Shown here: positions 7,623 through 15,235 of the stretch, in pieces
How positions within the stretch are numbered: position 1 is the first letter of the stretch
How the letters are laid out: each line of letters begins with the position of its first letter
Source of the DNA: a virus
Virus record (IMG/VR): IMGVR_UViG_3300047554_001053
Location: 1 to 21,372 of that record
Strand: one strand, 5' to 3'
DNA: 21,372 bases
Made by a program: the position numbers and the translations under genes
The notes under the pieces: model-generated
What the model was told of the DNA's origin: nothing
Database searches by the model: none
Seen by the model: the letters and a program-made list of their open reading frames with translations, nothing else

Positions 7623-9077
7623 TCAGGCCTTTGCGAGATTACAAATACGGACATGTTCGTAGAGGTTTTCTACAGCGCGTGTAATGTCGTTAACACGCCA
7701 TTGCGCGCGTCGTTTGTTTTTGGACGGGTCTGCAGGAACAAACTTAGGAGCCGGGTCCAGAAAAATTGTCCCGTTTGCAATAGCTTCAAACAACCGCTCT
7801 GCGGATGAGTCCTCACAAACGATGACCCGAGGCTCATAAGTCACGAGGTACTGAAAACCCTCATCAAACTCCTGCTGGCTTGTGTTTTCCTGCTTTGTGG
7901 CAGAGATGTAAACGGCTTTATTGTGCTTAGCACCCCAGTTATTCATCAAGCGTTCAAAGCTCCAACCTGCAGCGACTTTTCCTTCATCATCTACAAGCAC
8001 AACTTCCACAGCATCCATTTTTGACGTCAGTGATGTTGATGGGTCATACGAGAAGGCGACTCGATTACCGCTCGCATCTCGAATCCAATCTGACTTTGAG
8101 TTTCCGGGTTCTGCAACGTGGTACTCCTGAACTTTCAAGGTAAGCCCCGTTCTTTTGCAACGGACGTTAGCTCTGTGAATACCAGTGACCCGATATTCAT
8201 TACCGCCCTCAGTTGTGTAGCCGTAGGTACGCATGAACACTTCGAAGCTTTCGGCGTACAGACCAAAATCAGGCTCTGGCGTAAAAAGTGTGGTCTTGAG
8301 CTGCGTGTGTGTTTTCAATTCAATGCCGTACAAATCTCCATCTTTTCCTGAGTTCGGAATGATCCCGAGTGCATGCTCAAGCGTGTAGCCACAAACCTGA
8401 GTACCCGTAAACGGCAAAGTTCTGCCAAATTTATCGAGGCGACATCCTTTAAGTGGTCGAGAAACAATCTCTGCGAGTTGCGACAACAATTGTTCGCTGT
8501 AGGTTTGCTGAATGCTCAACAACTTACAAACACGCGACCCCTCAAGTCCTGCAAGTGCATTGACCTCTGCAAGAAAGGCTTCAGATGGATCTAGGCAGAC
8601 CATCCCGAGACAAGCGCCACTAGGCAATCGCCCCAACACCAGCACTCTCTTACTTTCAGGATTCGCTTTCGTGAACGCAATCGACAAAGAGTGCGGCATT
8701 GTGTTTTCAACCGACACAAAACCTGATAACCGCGCTTCTGGGTACTGCGTGTAAACAATAACTTTGACGTTCTTTGCTTTGATACGCGAACCATCAGTCT
8801 TAAGCCATTCAAAGCTAGTAAAAACAGCCTCAGGGATATGACTCCCTGGCTTTGCAGTTGATTTATGACTTGTGCTTGCTCCGCGCTCGGCGAGCTTCAA
8901 GTCAAAGATGTTGTACAGAGAAGTAAAGCTACTGGCGAAATAAACTTGATTCTTATCGTTTGCATTTTTTGGCAAAACCTTAAGCACGGCCAAATCAGCT
9001 CCCAACTGCTGAAGCTTGTCCCTGATCTCCGAAACTGATCCGACCCGATGCTCAAACTCTGCTTGACTGCCTGTCAT
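7623..9077 (-). CDS. type II restriction endonuclease, MvaI/BcnI family
   Basis: In this 484-residue protein the C-terminal half matches the MvaI/BcnI nuclease family. A GYTLEHALGIIPNSGKDGDLYGIELK segment contains the PD-(D/E)xK site (Asp248, Glu253, Lys255), followed by the family's extended beta-rich body. MvaI cuts CCWGG and BcnI cuts CCSGG; pairing with a Dcm-like methyltransferase favours CCWGG here. MvaI and BcnI are single-domain enzymes of about 240-250 residues, so the first 200 or so residues are an additional domain of unknown role. The ATG follows a GGGAGAAG ribosome binding site. The gene is on the same strand as, and 169 bp downstream of, the phage lysis cassette, while its methyltransferase lies opposite. 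Confidence 0.85.
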   Translation of the reverse strand: MTGSQAEFEHRVGSVSEIRDKLQQLGADLAVLKVLPKNANDKNQVYFASSFTSLYNIFDLKLAERGASTSHKSTAKPGSHIPEAVFTSFEWLKTDGSRIKAKNVKVIVYTQYPEARLSGFVSVENTMPHSLSIAFTKANPESKRVLVLGRLPSGACLGMVCLDPSEAFLAEVNALAGLEGSRVCKLLSIQQTYSEQLLSQLAEIVSRPLKGCRLDKFGRTLPFTGTQVCGYTLEHALGIIPNSGKDGDLYGIELKTHTQLKTTLFTPEPDFGLYAESFEVFMRTYGYTTEGGNEYRVTGIHRANVRCKRTGLTLKVQEYHVAEPGNSKSDWIRDASGNRVAFSYDPSTSLTSKMDAVEVVLVDDEGKVAAGWSFERLMNNWGAKHNKAVYISATKQENTSQQEFDEGFQYLVTYEPRVIVCEDSSAERLFEAIANGTIFLDPAPKFVPADPSKNKRRAQWRVNDITRAVENLYEHVRICNLAKA

Positions 9078-9246
9078 TCATCTTCTCCCACCCAAATGAG
9101 CGAAGAAGCGTATCAGACGGAATCACAAAACACAATCAAAAAGAATCTAAGAATTACTTAAGCCTTTGTTTTTGTTTGCTTTTAATTTGTTTACTTGGTT
9201 TCATCCTTGTTTAAAACCAACAACATCGTCATGTGTTGTAAAGGCT
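9078..9246. promoter_or_regulatory. AT-rich gap between lysis cassette and restriction gene
   Basis: This gap marks the composition change from phage to cargo. It contains two weak hairpins just after the Rz stop: ACAACA/TGTTGT (9220-9239) and TTGGTTT/AAACCAA (9195-9220). Neither is followed by a clear T-run, so a strong terminator for the lysis transcript is not evident. A promoter for the restriction gene is expected here, but no convincing -35/-10 pair can be named. Confidence 0.4.
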
Positions 9247-9738
9247 CTAATTCGCTACCAATACCTGCCCTGTGTACCAGCGCTGCATTTCAAGCAGCAT
9301 CAGCGTTGTCTGCGTCGCATCTTTAATAAGTTGCCCACAAGTTATTGTTTTCTCATCTCCATCGGCAGAAGGTAGAGAGAAGGCGCTGGCTGGAGCAACT
9401 CCTGAGGAATTACTGGAAACGATGGACAAACTGCCTGCGTTGGTTTTTGAGTTGTCGAGCACCCGCTCAGACACAACAGTACGGCTAGCCAACAAACTAG
9501 ACTTCTTGCGATAGTCATCAGAGATCTCCTTAGATATTTGGTTTTGAACTTGGATCACATCGGCAGCGTGCTGCTCTTGCTTTGCTTGAGCGATTTGCAC
9601 AGTTTGTTTCTCTGCATCCCACTGGCGCTGCAGACGGGATTGCCCCATCTGCAGGCCTAGTAAAAACGCCATGAGAAGCAGCAGTCCCTTGAGAAACAAG
9701 GATTTATTCAATTCGAGGAACGCACGAATCCAGCTCAT
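9247..9738 (-). CDS. Rz: Rz-like inner-membrane spanin subunit
   Basis: The 163-residue protein has a short basic N-terminus, one membrane segment (about 14-31, LFLKGLLLLMAFLLGLQMG) and then a long polar, Gln/Lys-rich, helix-forming periplasmic part. This is the layout of i-spanins. Spanins fuse inner and outer membranes in the last step of lysis of Gram-negative hosts. The ATG overlaps the endolysin stop (ATGA). The gene also contains the complete Rz1 partner in another frame, which confirms the assignment. Confidence 0.88.
   Translation of the reverse strand: MSWIRAFLELNKSLFLKGLLLLMAFLLGLQMGQSRLQRQWDAEKQTVQIAQAKQEQHAADVIQVQNQISKEISDDYRKKSSLLASRTVVSERVLDNSKTNAGSLSIVSSNSSGVAPASAFSLPSADGDEKTITCGQLIKDATQTTLMLLEMQRWYTGQVLVAN
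9342..9518 (-). CDS. Rz1: Rz1-like outer-membrane spanin lipoprotein, nested inside Rz
   Basis: Read in a different frame inside Rz, this encodes 58 residues: a signal peptide MTIARSLVCWLAVLLCLSGC with the lipobox LSGC and lipidation Cys20, then a Pro-rich stretch with CPSFPVIPQELLQPAP. That stretch is typical of Rz1 proteins. An AGGAG ribosome binding site lies 7 bases before the ATG. Rz1 is anchored in the outer membrane and pairs with Rz across the periplasm. Embedded Rz/Rz1 pairs are well known in lambdoid phages. I found it by translating the shifted frame. Confidence 0.93.
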   Translation of the reverse strand: MTIARSLVCWLAVLLCLSGCSTTQKPTQAVCPSFPVIPQELLQPAPSLYLLPMEMRKQ

Positions 9739-10199
9739 ACGCCCTCCCCGTCCAAAGCACCCAAGTTATAGGTACCAATCAGGCGAATGAGCTTGTCGGC
9801 ATAGTCAGGATCAGTCGCGTAGCCTGCTTGGAGGAGCGCGCGCGCAAAGGTTTGAGCAGAGACACACAGGAAGCAGTCTTTGTAGCGTGGGTTGCGCTTC
9901 AAGAATGCAGCATGGTCATCCACACTGGCCTGCCATGTCGGGTAATTGCGCCACTTAGCGGGCACGACTACCCACTGCCCTCGGATGAACTCCTTGGTGT
10001 CTAGCGTTACGGTGTCACCCCGCCACAAACTGTCCGCCTTAATTCCGAACAGGTTCTTGGCCGTTTTGGTGAGCCCTGACTCGCCCCAGCCAGACTCGAG
10101 TGCCGCTTGGCTCACGGTAATGCTGGCTGGTACGCCAGTGGACTTGTGGCAAGCCTGTGCGGCAGGCCCAATGAGTGCAATGAAGTCTTGTGGTTTCAC
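9735..10199 (-). CDS. phage endolysin, glucosaminidase (FlgJ-like) family
   Basis: The 154-residue protein is a single glucosaminidase/muramidase domain, with ITVSQAALESGWGES holding the likely catalytic Glu35, then AKNLFGIKAD and the C-terminal FARALLQAGYATDPDYADKL block. It should cleave the glycan strands of peptidoglycan. It has no signal peptide, so it depends on the holin for export. Translation starts at GTG (10199-10197), which overlaps the holin stop as GTGA. The same domain occurs in FlgJ of the flagellum, but the lysis-cassette setting makes it an endolysin. Confidence 0.9.
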   Translation of the reverse strand: MKPQDFIALIGPAAQACHKSTGVPASITVSQAALESGWGESGLTKTAKNLFGIKADSLWRGDTVTLDTKEFIRGQWVVVPAKWRNYPTWQASVDDHAAFLKRNPRYKDCFLCVSAQTFARALLQAGYATDPDYADKLIRLIGTYNLGALDGEGV

Positions 10200-10579
10200 A
10201 GCATCTCCCTCACGTCTTTAGCGACCTCATCAATCGAGGCATCGCGCCTCTCCTCTATGAAATTAAAAATCCACCGCACCAATGCCCAGCCGGGCAAACC
10301 GCAGGCAAAGATCAAGCCGCCCATGGCGCAAAGACCTACCGTTGAAAACGCCCAGTGGTGAAGCTGGAAATACTCGATCGTGGTCGCACCACCGCCAATG
10401 CTTGAGACCACCGTACTGATCAACCCCACTGTCCATTCACGCTTATCGCGAGGAGGCGTCATGAGCATGACCACGACTGCAGCAAGCGTCGCTCCACTGG
10501 CTGCGGCGGCAGCCGTTCCACCAAAGGCTTTGTATGCAGCGGCGGCTCCTGCCACTCCGCTGCTCGTTGGTTCTGGCAT
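10196..10579 (-). CDS. phage holin (three predicted membrane segments)
   Basis: The 127-residue protein has an Ala/Gly-rich start, hydrophobic segments at about 22-41, 50-70 and 77-104, and a charged C-terminus (EERRDASIDEVAKDVREML). Size, topology and position directly before the endolysin fit a class I-like holin that opens the inner membrane at the time of lysis. The ATG follows GGGAG by 8 bases. It lies directly after a strong terminator, so lysis genes are partly insulated from the tail operon. No specific holin family could be recognised with certainty. Confidence 0.8.
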   Translation of the reverse strand: MPEPTSSGVAGAAAAYKAFGGTAAAAASGATLAAVVVMLMTPPRDKREWTVGLISTVVSSIGGGATTIEYFQLHHWAFSTVGLCAMGGLIFACGLPGWALVRWIFNFIEERRDASIDEVAKDVREML

Positions 10580-10591
10580 TTGATAACTCCC

Positions 10592-10625
10592 AAAAAAATA
10601 CCCGCCTGAATCGCTTCAAGGCGGG
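10592..10625 (-). terminator. rho-independent terminator between tail tip gene and holin
   Basis: The stem CCCGCC/GGCGGG (10601-10606 and 10620-10625) is extended by TGAA/TTCA with one bulged base, around a TCGC loop. On the minus strand it is followed by TATTTTTTT. It lies 20 bp past the tail tip stop and just ahead of the holin. Late transcription must read through it, or the lysis genes need their own promoter. Confidence 0.9.
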
Positions 10626-10644
10626 TTATGAACAACTCGTTCGT

Positions 10645-12924
10645 TTATGTTTGATCAGCGGTGTGAACGGAAGCGCTTTCTGCAACGCAGGTCACCTCCA
10701 CTAAATCAGCTCGAGGTTTGACGCTCATCACGCGCGCCATCTGGGCCCAGGTCTGCCCGACCCCAAATGCAAAGTGCGTTCGCTCCTCACCTCCACCAGT
10801 TTGGATTGCAATGCTCGGCGCTTGCTGTAACACCGCATGTCGCTCAGTAGCTCCGCGCATCACACCTATCGGGTCAGTCACAGAACCATCTACGCGCCTC
10901 AAAGCGATGTAGTGATTCGCCCCTGTCTGCCAAGGCAAGCGCTCAGAACAGACCAACACCATTGATGCACCATCCCAAGACAAGGTCTCACCACTCACGC
11001 CCCAGCTGGGCATGTCATGACTGATAGCCACCAAGTCCCCGTAGGTTGGAATGAGCCCTTCAAGCTCTGTCCTAAAGGTGATGATTCGCCTGCGGTACCG
11101 ATTGGCCGCCGCGATGTACTTGCCCTCGCGCATCGCTTGAGACTTGTCGGTACAACCAAAGAGCTTCAAGCGAGCAGGCTTAGAGAGGGCCGAACCCGCA
11201 AGGGCCACCGTTACCTCATCAGGCTTCCAGCTCTTGGGATTGAAGTACTCCACCGTGACCGCGTCCGCTGTTGCGTCTCCGGGCATGACGTACTGAATCT
11301 TCAAGCTGCTTCGCACGATGTTTCGGGTGGAGAACAAGGCCACGGGAATGGTCTTGGGTTCATCTCGAACAATGCGCACGATGCCGCCTTGCAGGAATGG
11401 CACCGCACGCCCAGCTCTGGCAATCTGCCCCATGGCGTCCCAAACTGTCAGGTTTTGATCAAACACGGCATTGAACGTATCCCCACGCGCAAACCACACC
11501 CCATCCAACCGAGCCAATGCGTTGAGATCAATCTTAGCGTCAGATAAACCTGCCCCGTAGCTCGAGCGCGTTGCATCGGCAAATGCCCAAGCAATCGAGC
11601 GAGTGGCTTGTGGCGCACTCCACCCTGTGATCTTTGACCAAACAGGGAGTTTTCGTGTGACCAAGCAGTTCACCAAACGGGATGACCGCTGCGACAAGTT
11701 GTCCGTTGCACGCATCCGCAATGCCAGCAAGGTCAAATCTGCTGGCAATGTGGAATTGACCAGATAGCCCTTAGCCTGCCCCCAGCGAAGCTCATGCCCC
11801 GCACGAGTACTGGCGTCTTTGGTGTCTAGCCTTTGAACACGTACCTCGTAGCGCCCTGCACCCACTCCGTATTTGTAGGTTCTGCGCTGCGCTGTGTTGG
11901 TGGCTGCCGAGTAAGACTCATCAGCAAGATGAAGCCATCCCGAAGTGGCATCCCCATAGTCGTTGATGGCTCTCGCCTCAACACGCCATTGAACGGTTCG
12001 GCTATCCAGCGTCCCGCTGTCAGTAGCGTAGTAAAGACCGCGCATCATCACCACATCAATCCCTATCTGATTGATTTGGGTCCCCGCAGGGTTGAGCACA
12101 AACGGCCCGATGATGCTGCCGCCCGTATCGGCGACGGCAATCAACTCCTGCCCCGTCACCTCAGCAGCAGTCACTACATCGTTGTTGAACAAGGTGTTTT
12201 GACCACCCGGCTCAATGACTTGGGCCTGCACTTCTTCAAACGAAGAAATGGGACTGTCATCAATCGACAGCTCTTCAAACTGGAAGTGCCCAATGCCGAT
12301 CACATGGAGTTGGTGCAGGTACTCCTCGTTGTCGACATACTCCGTATAGGGCATCGCTGCCAAATCCGGATAGATCAGATGCTGCCCATACACAACAGGA
12401 ATTGGCTGGGACAGCCGTCCGTAGTTGCCACGCGCCTGCAGTGAGTAAGTTGGACTTGGCGAAGAGGAACTAGCTGTCGCATTGGGCAGACTCTGATTGG
12501 GTAGCGGGACCAAGGCATTCACGATGATCGAACCCGTCACAGCGATTGCGGCCGATGCCACCGAAGTCGCTACCGCCCCGGAATATCCAAACGATGCGGC
12601 CAGCTGAGCGCCATAGGCGTTGGCCACGACCAAAACGGCAATCATCAGAACAGTCTGCAACGGGTTCTTACCCCCGCCTCCACCGCCTTGCGGCAGCGAC
12701 ACCAATGCAATGACATCTCCAGCCTCGATGAGGGTCAGGCAGCGTTCAGCCATCAGCACAGGCTTACCGTTCTTGAGCACCAGCGTTGGTTGCTCAAAAA
12801 CGATCTGCTCTTGGTTCATCCATTGGCTGATGGTTGGATTGCCCTGAACGTGATGGACATCACGCTCATGGGGATCGAATGGGTTTCGAAGCCAAACTAC
12901 GACACCGTCATTACTGCTTGGCAT
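10645..12924 (-). CDS. tail tip / host-specificity protein (lambda J-like, TipJ family)
   Basis: The 759-residue protein follows the NlpC/P60 gene, as J follows K in lambda-like tails. It begins with a small domain, then a Gly-rich hinge (GGGGGG near 80), a hydrophobic Ala/Val-rich stretch (about 85-140) and a conserved tail-hub type core containing PIPVVYGQHLIYPD. These features fit TipJ-type central tail proteins that form the baseplate hub and contact the host. It is shorter than lambda J (over 1100 residues), so receptor-binding work may be shared with the separate fibre proteins upstream. It starts within the last 28 bp of the NlpC/P60 gene and is followed by a terminator. Confidence 0.82.
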   Translation of the reverse strand: MPSSNDGVVVWLRNPFDPHERDVHHVQGNPTISQWMNQEQIVFEQPTLVLKNGKPVLMAERCLTLIEAGDVIALVSLPQGGGGGGKNPLQTVLMIAVLVVANAYGAQLAASFGYSGAVATSVASAAIAVTGSIIVNALVPLPNQSLPNATASSSSPSPTYSLQARGNYGRLSQPIPVVYGQHLIYPDLAAMPYTEYVDNEEYLHQLHVIGIGHFQFEELSIDDSPISSFEEVQAQVIEPGGQNTLFNNDVVTAAEVTGQELIAVADTGGSIIGPFVLNPAGTQINQIGIDVVMMRGLYYATDSGTLDSRTVQWRVEARAINDYGDATSGWLHLADESYSAATNTAQRRTYKYGVGAGRYEVRVQRLDTKDASTRAGHELRWGQAKGYLVNSTLPADLTLLALRMRATDNLSQRSSRLVNCLVTRKLPVWSKITGWSAPQATRSIAWAFADATRSSYGAGLSDAKIDLNALARLDGVWFARGDTFNAVFDQNLTVWDAMGQIARAGRAVPFLQGGIVRIVRDEPKTIPVALFSTRNIVRSSLKIQYVMPGDATADAVTVEYFNPKSWKPDEVTVALAGSALSKPARLKLFGCTDKSQAMREGKYIAAANRYRRRIITFRTELEGLIPTYGDLVAISHDMPSWGVSGETLSWDGASMVLVCSERLPWQTGANHYIALRRVDGSVTDPIGVMRGATERHAVLQQAPSIAIQTGGGEERTHFAFGVGQTWAQMARVMSVKPRADLVEVTCVAESASVHTADQT

Positions 12925-13340
12925 GGCTCACCTCGAAATGCATAAAACCCCTCGACACGCCAACCATGACGGTCAAGCGCCCACAAGTCCTGGAACACCA
13001 CACCCACGCCTTGCGCGCAATGCAGCACGCCACCACCATCGATGTCTAGCCAAACACCGACATGCACCGGATATCTGGACTGACGCATCAGCACGGCATC
13101 CCCATGCTTTGGATTCGGAACACGTTGCCAGCGTTTTCGCTCAGGGTGCTCGTTGAATGTCCTGAGCACAACCCGCAAATCCAGCGCATCCACAGGGATG
13201 AGCGGAAGCTCACGTCCGAAGTGACTTCTCTGCACCCATAAAAAAAGGCCCCAGCAGTCAAATGACTCGGGGCCTCGCGCGCCTGCTATCCATAGGCGAC
13301 CGATGTATCGGTGCGCCCAGTAGCCGTCTGTTGGTTTCAT
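12897..13340 (-). CDS. NlpC/P60-family tail peptidase (lambda K-like)
   Basis: The 147-residue protein has an NlpC/P60 Cys-His arrangement: Cys29 in SFDCWGL, His93 in PVHVGVWL and a possible third polar residue at His107 (VLHCAQG). Phage members of this family sit at the tail tip and are thought to cut peptide cross-links in peptidoglycan during DNA entry or to process tail parts. It is between a DUF1833 protein and the J-like protein, the usual place. It starts 10 bp after the DUF1833 stop. Confidence 0.88.
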   Translation of the reverse strand: MKPTDGYWAHRYIGRLWIAGARGPESFDCWGLFLWVQRSHFGRELPLIPVDALDLRVVLRTFNEHPERKRWQRVPNPKHGDAVLMRQSRYPVHVGVWLDIDGGGVLHCAQGVGVVFQDLWALDRHGWRVEGFYAFRGEPCQAVMTVS

Positions 13341-13350
13341 GAATTACCCA

Positions 13351-13893
13351 TCACCGGGCAAGTCCCGGAAACTCTGTCGAGGTGTAGAGCCGACCCGGAA
13401 ACGCTTTGTTCCCGATATCGACCATTCGCGCTCTTGCAGTCACACGCATCACATCCGCCTCCACCTCAGTCAGCACCAGCGTGATGGGAGGATCCATCTG
13501 AGGCCCCTCCATATCGTTTGACAAGTACGGTCGATAAGTGACTTCGATAGAAGCTTCTGACTCGGACGCAGCATCAAGGTGTTTGACGATCTCGCGGGAG
13601 ACGTTGTCCAAGGTCAGCACGACCTCAGGAACCGGTGCAATGTCCACAGGTGGCAAATCCAAATCAAACCCCATGGCCACAAACCTCACTGTTTGGCTGG
13701 GGTTCAACGGTGCCGAGGCTTCGAGGCGCGCAAAGAGGTCTTGTTGGTCTCGCACCACTCGGATGGCCGTCGTCACGCCCGACTCGTTTTTAAAGTCAGG
13801 ATGGCGCAGCTCCAAGGTATGCAGGATCACCACATCTGAAGGCGAACTCGCGTACGCCTCCTTCAAAGCGTCACTCAACGACACATCAGGCAT
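13351..13893 (-). CDS. DUF1833-family phage tail protein
   Basis: The 180-residue protein matches my memory of the DUF1833 family: LSDALKEAYASSPSDVVILHTLELRHP at the start, TLDNVSREIVKHL in the middle, then VTYRPYLSNDMEGPQMDPP and a C-terminus ending FPGLAR. Members are found between tape measure and NlpC/P60 genes and are probably distal-tail or hub components, in the place of lambda L. Its ATG overlaps the stop of the radical SAM gene by 8 bases, so the modifying enzyme and this structural protein are made from one transcript. Confidence 0.88.
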   Translation of the reverse strand: MPDVSLSDALKEAYASSPSDVVILHTLELRHPDFKNESGVTTAIRVVRDQQDLFARLEASAPLNPSQTVRFVAMGFDLDLPPVDIAPVPEVVLTLDNVSREIVKHLDAASESEASIEVTYRPYLSNDMEGPQMDPPITLVLTEVEADVMRVTARARMVDIGNKAFPGRLYTSTEFPGLAR

Positions 13894-15235
13894 GCTCTAC
13901 CTTGATGGGAATGACACGACGCTCTTTCGCTTCGGAGTGCTCACGAACCAATCCGAAGATATCTCGCCGTTCCTGCGGTAAATCTCCCTCGATGTAGAAC
14001 GGGAAGCAGCCAGTGAGGAACTCAATGCCAGCGGCCAAGAACGGCACGTTGTCGGCGTAGGAGGCATCGCACCCTGCCGTCCACAAGAGGCCGTCCAAGA
14101 ACATGCATGAGCCTTTGCACAACTGAAGCACAGGACAGTTTGAACAACCATCTCGCTTGCTCCAATGCGTGGCGCTGCGCATCTTGACTGCTTGAAGCTG
14201 AGAGATGTGCCCAATCTTGTGTGACTCGCCGTTTGGAGCGACAGCGGCTGCGCTCACGTTCTGGCAAGTCAACACATTGCCGTTCAGATCAACCGCGAGG
14301 TTGTCGGTACGGTCCATGCCACACTTTTGGCCCAACGCGCTGGCAGGACGACCTTGGACTACAGACTCCACAAAATCCATGATCTTCTTGCGACCGATGT
14401 CAAAACTGGTCACTGCACCTGCACGCAACTCCTTGAACGCATAGGCACTGAAAGTGACGCGCTCCGCAGAAGTCTGAAACGTGGAAGCCAATCCACCCTC
14501 GTCATACGGGTCAATGAAAGCTCCCTCGCCAATGACGACATCCTCACCAAAGCGCTCGCGTAGCCATGCCTGCACATGCGCGCGACTTGGATTGTTTGCA
14601 TGAATCATGGCGTTGATGCTGATCCGCCCCTCAGGCTTCAAACGTGCGTACAAATCAAAGATGGCAGCTCGCTTTTGTGGATCATCCAAAGGATCTGCAC
14701 CGCGCGCGTGATAACCAGGACCATCGTGCGACAAACCCACAGAGAATCCCAAACGGTCAATCCATGCGTTCTTGTCCGCATCCAACAAACTGCCATTCGT
14801 AATTATGCTGAACTGAGCCTTGGGGTACATCGCCCTCAACCGCTCAGCCAGTGGTTTTAAGGTCTTCCAGTAAACCAGCGGTTCACCGCCCCAAAACTCA
14901 ATGCGTTCTGGAGGTTCAATCAGCGCATCGGTCAATGAGTTTAGAAAAGCATCAACCTCTTCTGAATTCGTTTGATCGGCATGGGGCACAAATCGTTGTG
15001 AGCAGTATGTGCAGGCGTAATTGCAAAGCAGCCCAAGACTGATCTTGAGCACTCGCACATTGCCCTTGCGACCGGGTTGATCTTTGGCAACAACCATCGC
15101 ATCACGCCAAGCGCGTGCTTTGACTGGAACGACCGACTGACCATGACTCCAAGAAAGGCTAGAAGTTTGGTTGTTGTAGACCAGCGAGTCTTCTGTGCCG
15201 TCTGGCTTGATCACATAGATGCGGAACTCAGCCAT
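13886..15235 (-). CDS. radical SAM/SPASM-domain enzyme in the tail operon, putative peptide/protein maturase
   Basis: The 449-residue protein has the radical SAM 4Fe-4S motif CNYACTYC (Cys71, Cys75, Cys78), then EFWGGEPL typical of the fold. The C-terminal SPASM domain keeps the full pattern CX13GX4C - CX2CX5CX3C - C (from KCGMDR to TAGCDAS), which binds auxiliary iron-sulfur clusters. SPASM enzymes include anaerobic sulfatase maturases and RiPP maturases that form thioether or carbon-carbon cross-links, or epimerise residues. The first 60 or so residues could be a substrate-binding region, but no clear RRE fold is recognised. The gene overlaps its neighbours by 8 bases on each side, placing it firmly in the late tail operon. 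The likely substrate is the Cys-rich fibre-tip protein encoded three genes upstream; that link is inference. Confidence 0.93.
   Translation of the reverse strand: MAEFRIYVIKPDGTEDSLVYNNQTSSLSWSHGQSVVPVKARAWRDAMVVAKDQPGRKGNVRVLKISLGLLCNYACTYCSQRFVPHADQTNSEEVDAFLNSLTDALIEPPERIEFWGGEPLVYWKTLKPLAERLRAMYPKAQFSIITNGSLLDADKNAWIDRLGFSVGLSHDGPGYHARGADPLDDPQKRAAIFDLYARLKPEGRISINAMIHANNPSRAHVQAWLRERFGEDVVIGEGAFIDPYDEGGLASTFQTSAERVTFSAYAFKELRAGAVTSFDIGRKKIMDFVESVVQGRPASALGQKCGMDRTDNLAVDLNGNVLTCQNVSAAAVAPNGESHKIGHISQLQAVKMRSATHWSKRDGCSNCPVLQLCKGSCMFLDGLLWTAGCDASYADNVPFLAAGIEFLTGCFPFYIEGDLPQERRDIFGLVREHSEAKERRVIPIKVEHA

Noticed and set aside
11017-12444. Plus-strand frames of 176 and 203 residues opposite the tail tip gene
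   Set aside because: They lie wholly antisense to a well-supported tail gene and show no recognisable motif.
14022-14267. Shifted-frame ORFs inside the radical SAM gene, considered as frameshift evidence
   Set aside because: The main frame is intact from the 4Fe-4S motif through all SPASM cysteines, so there is no break.
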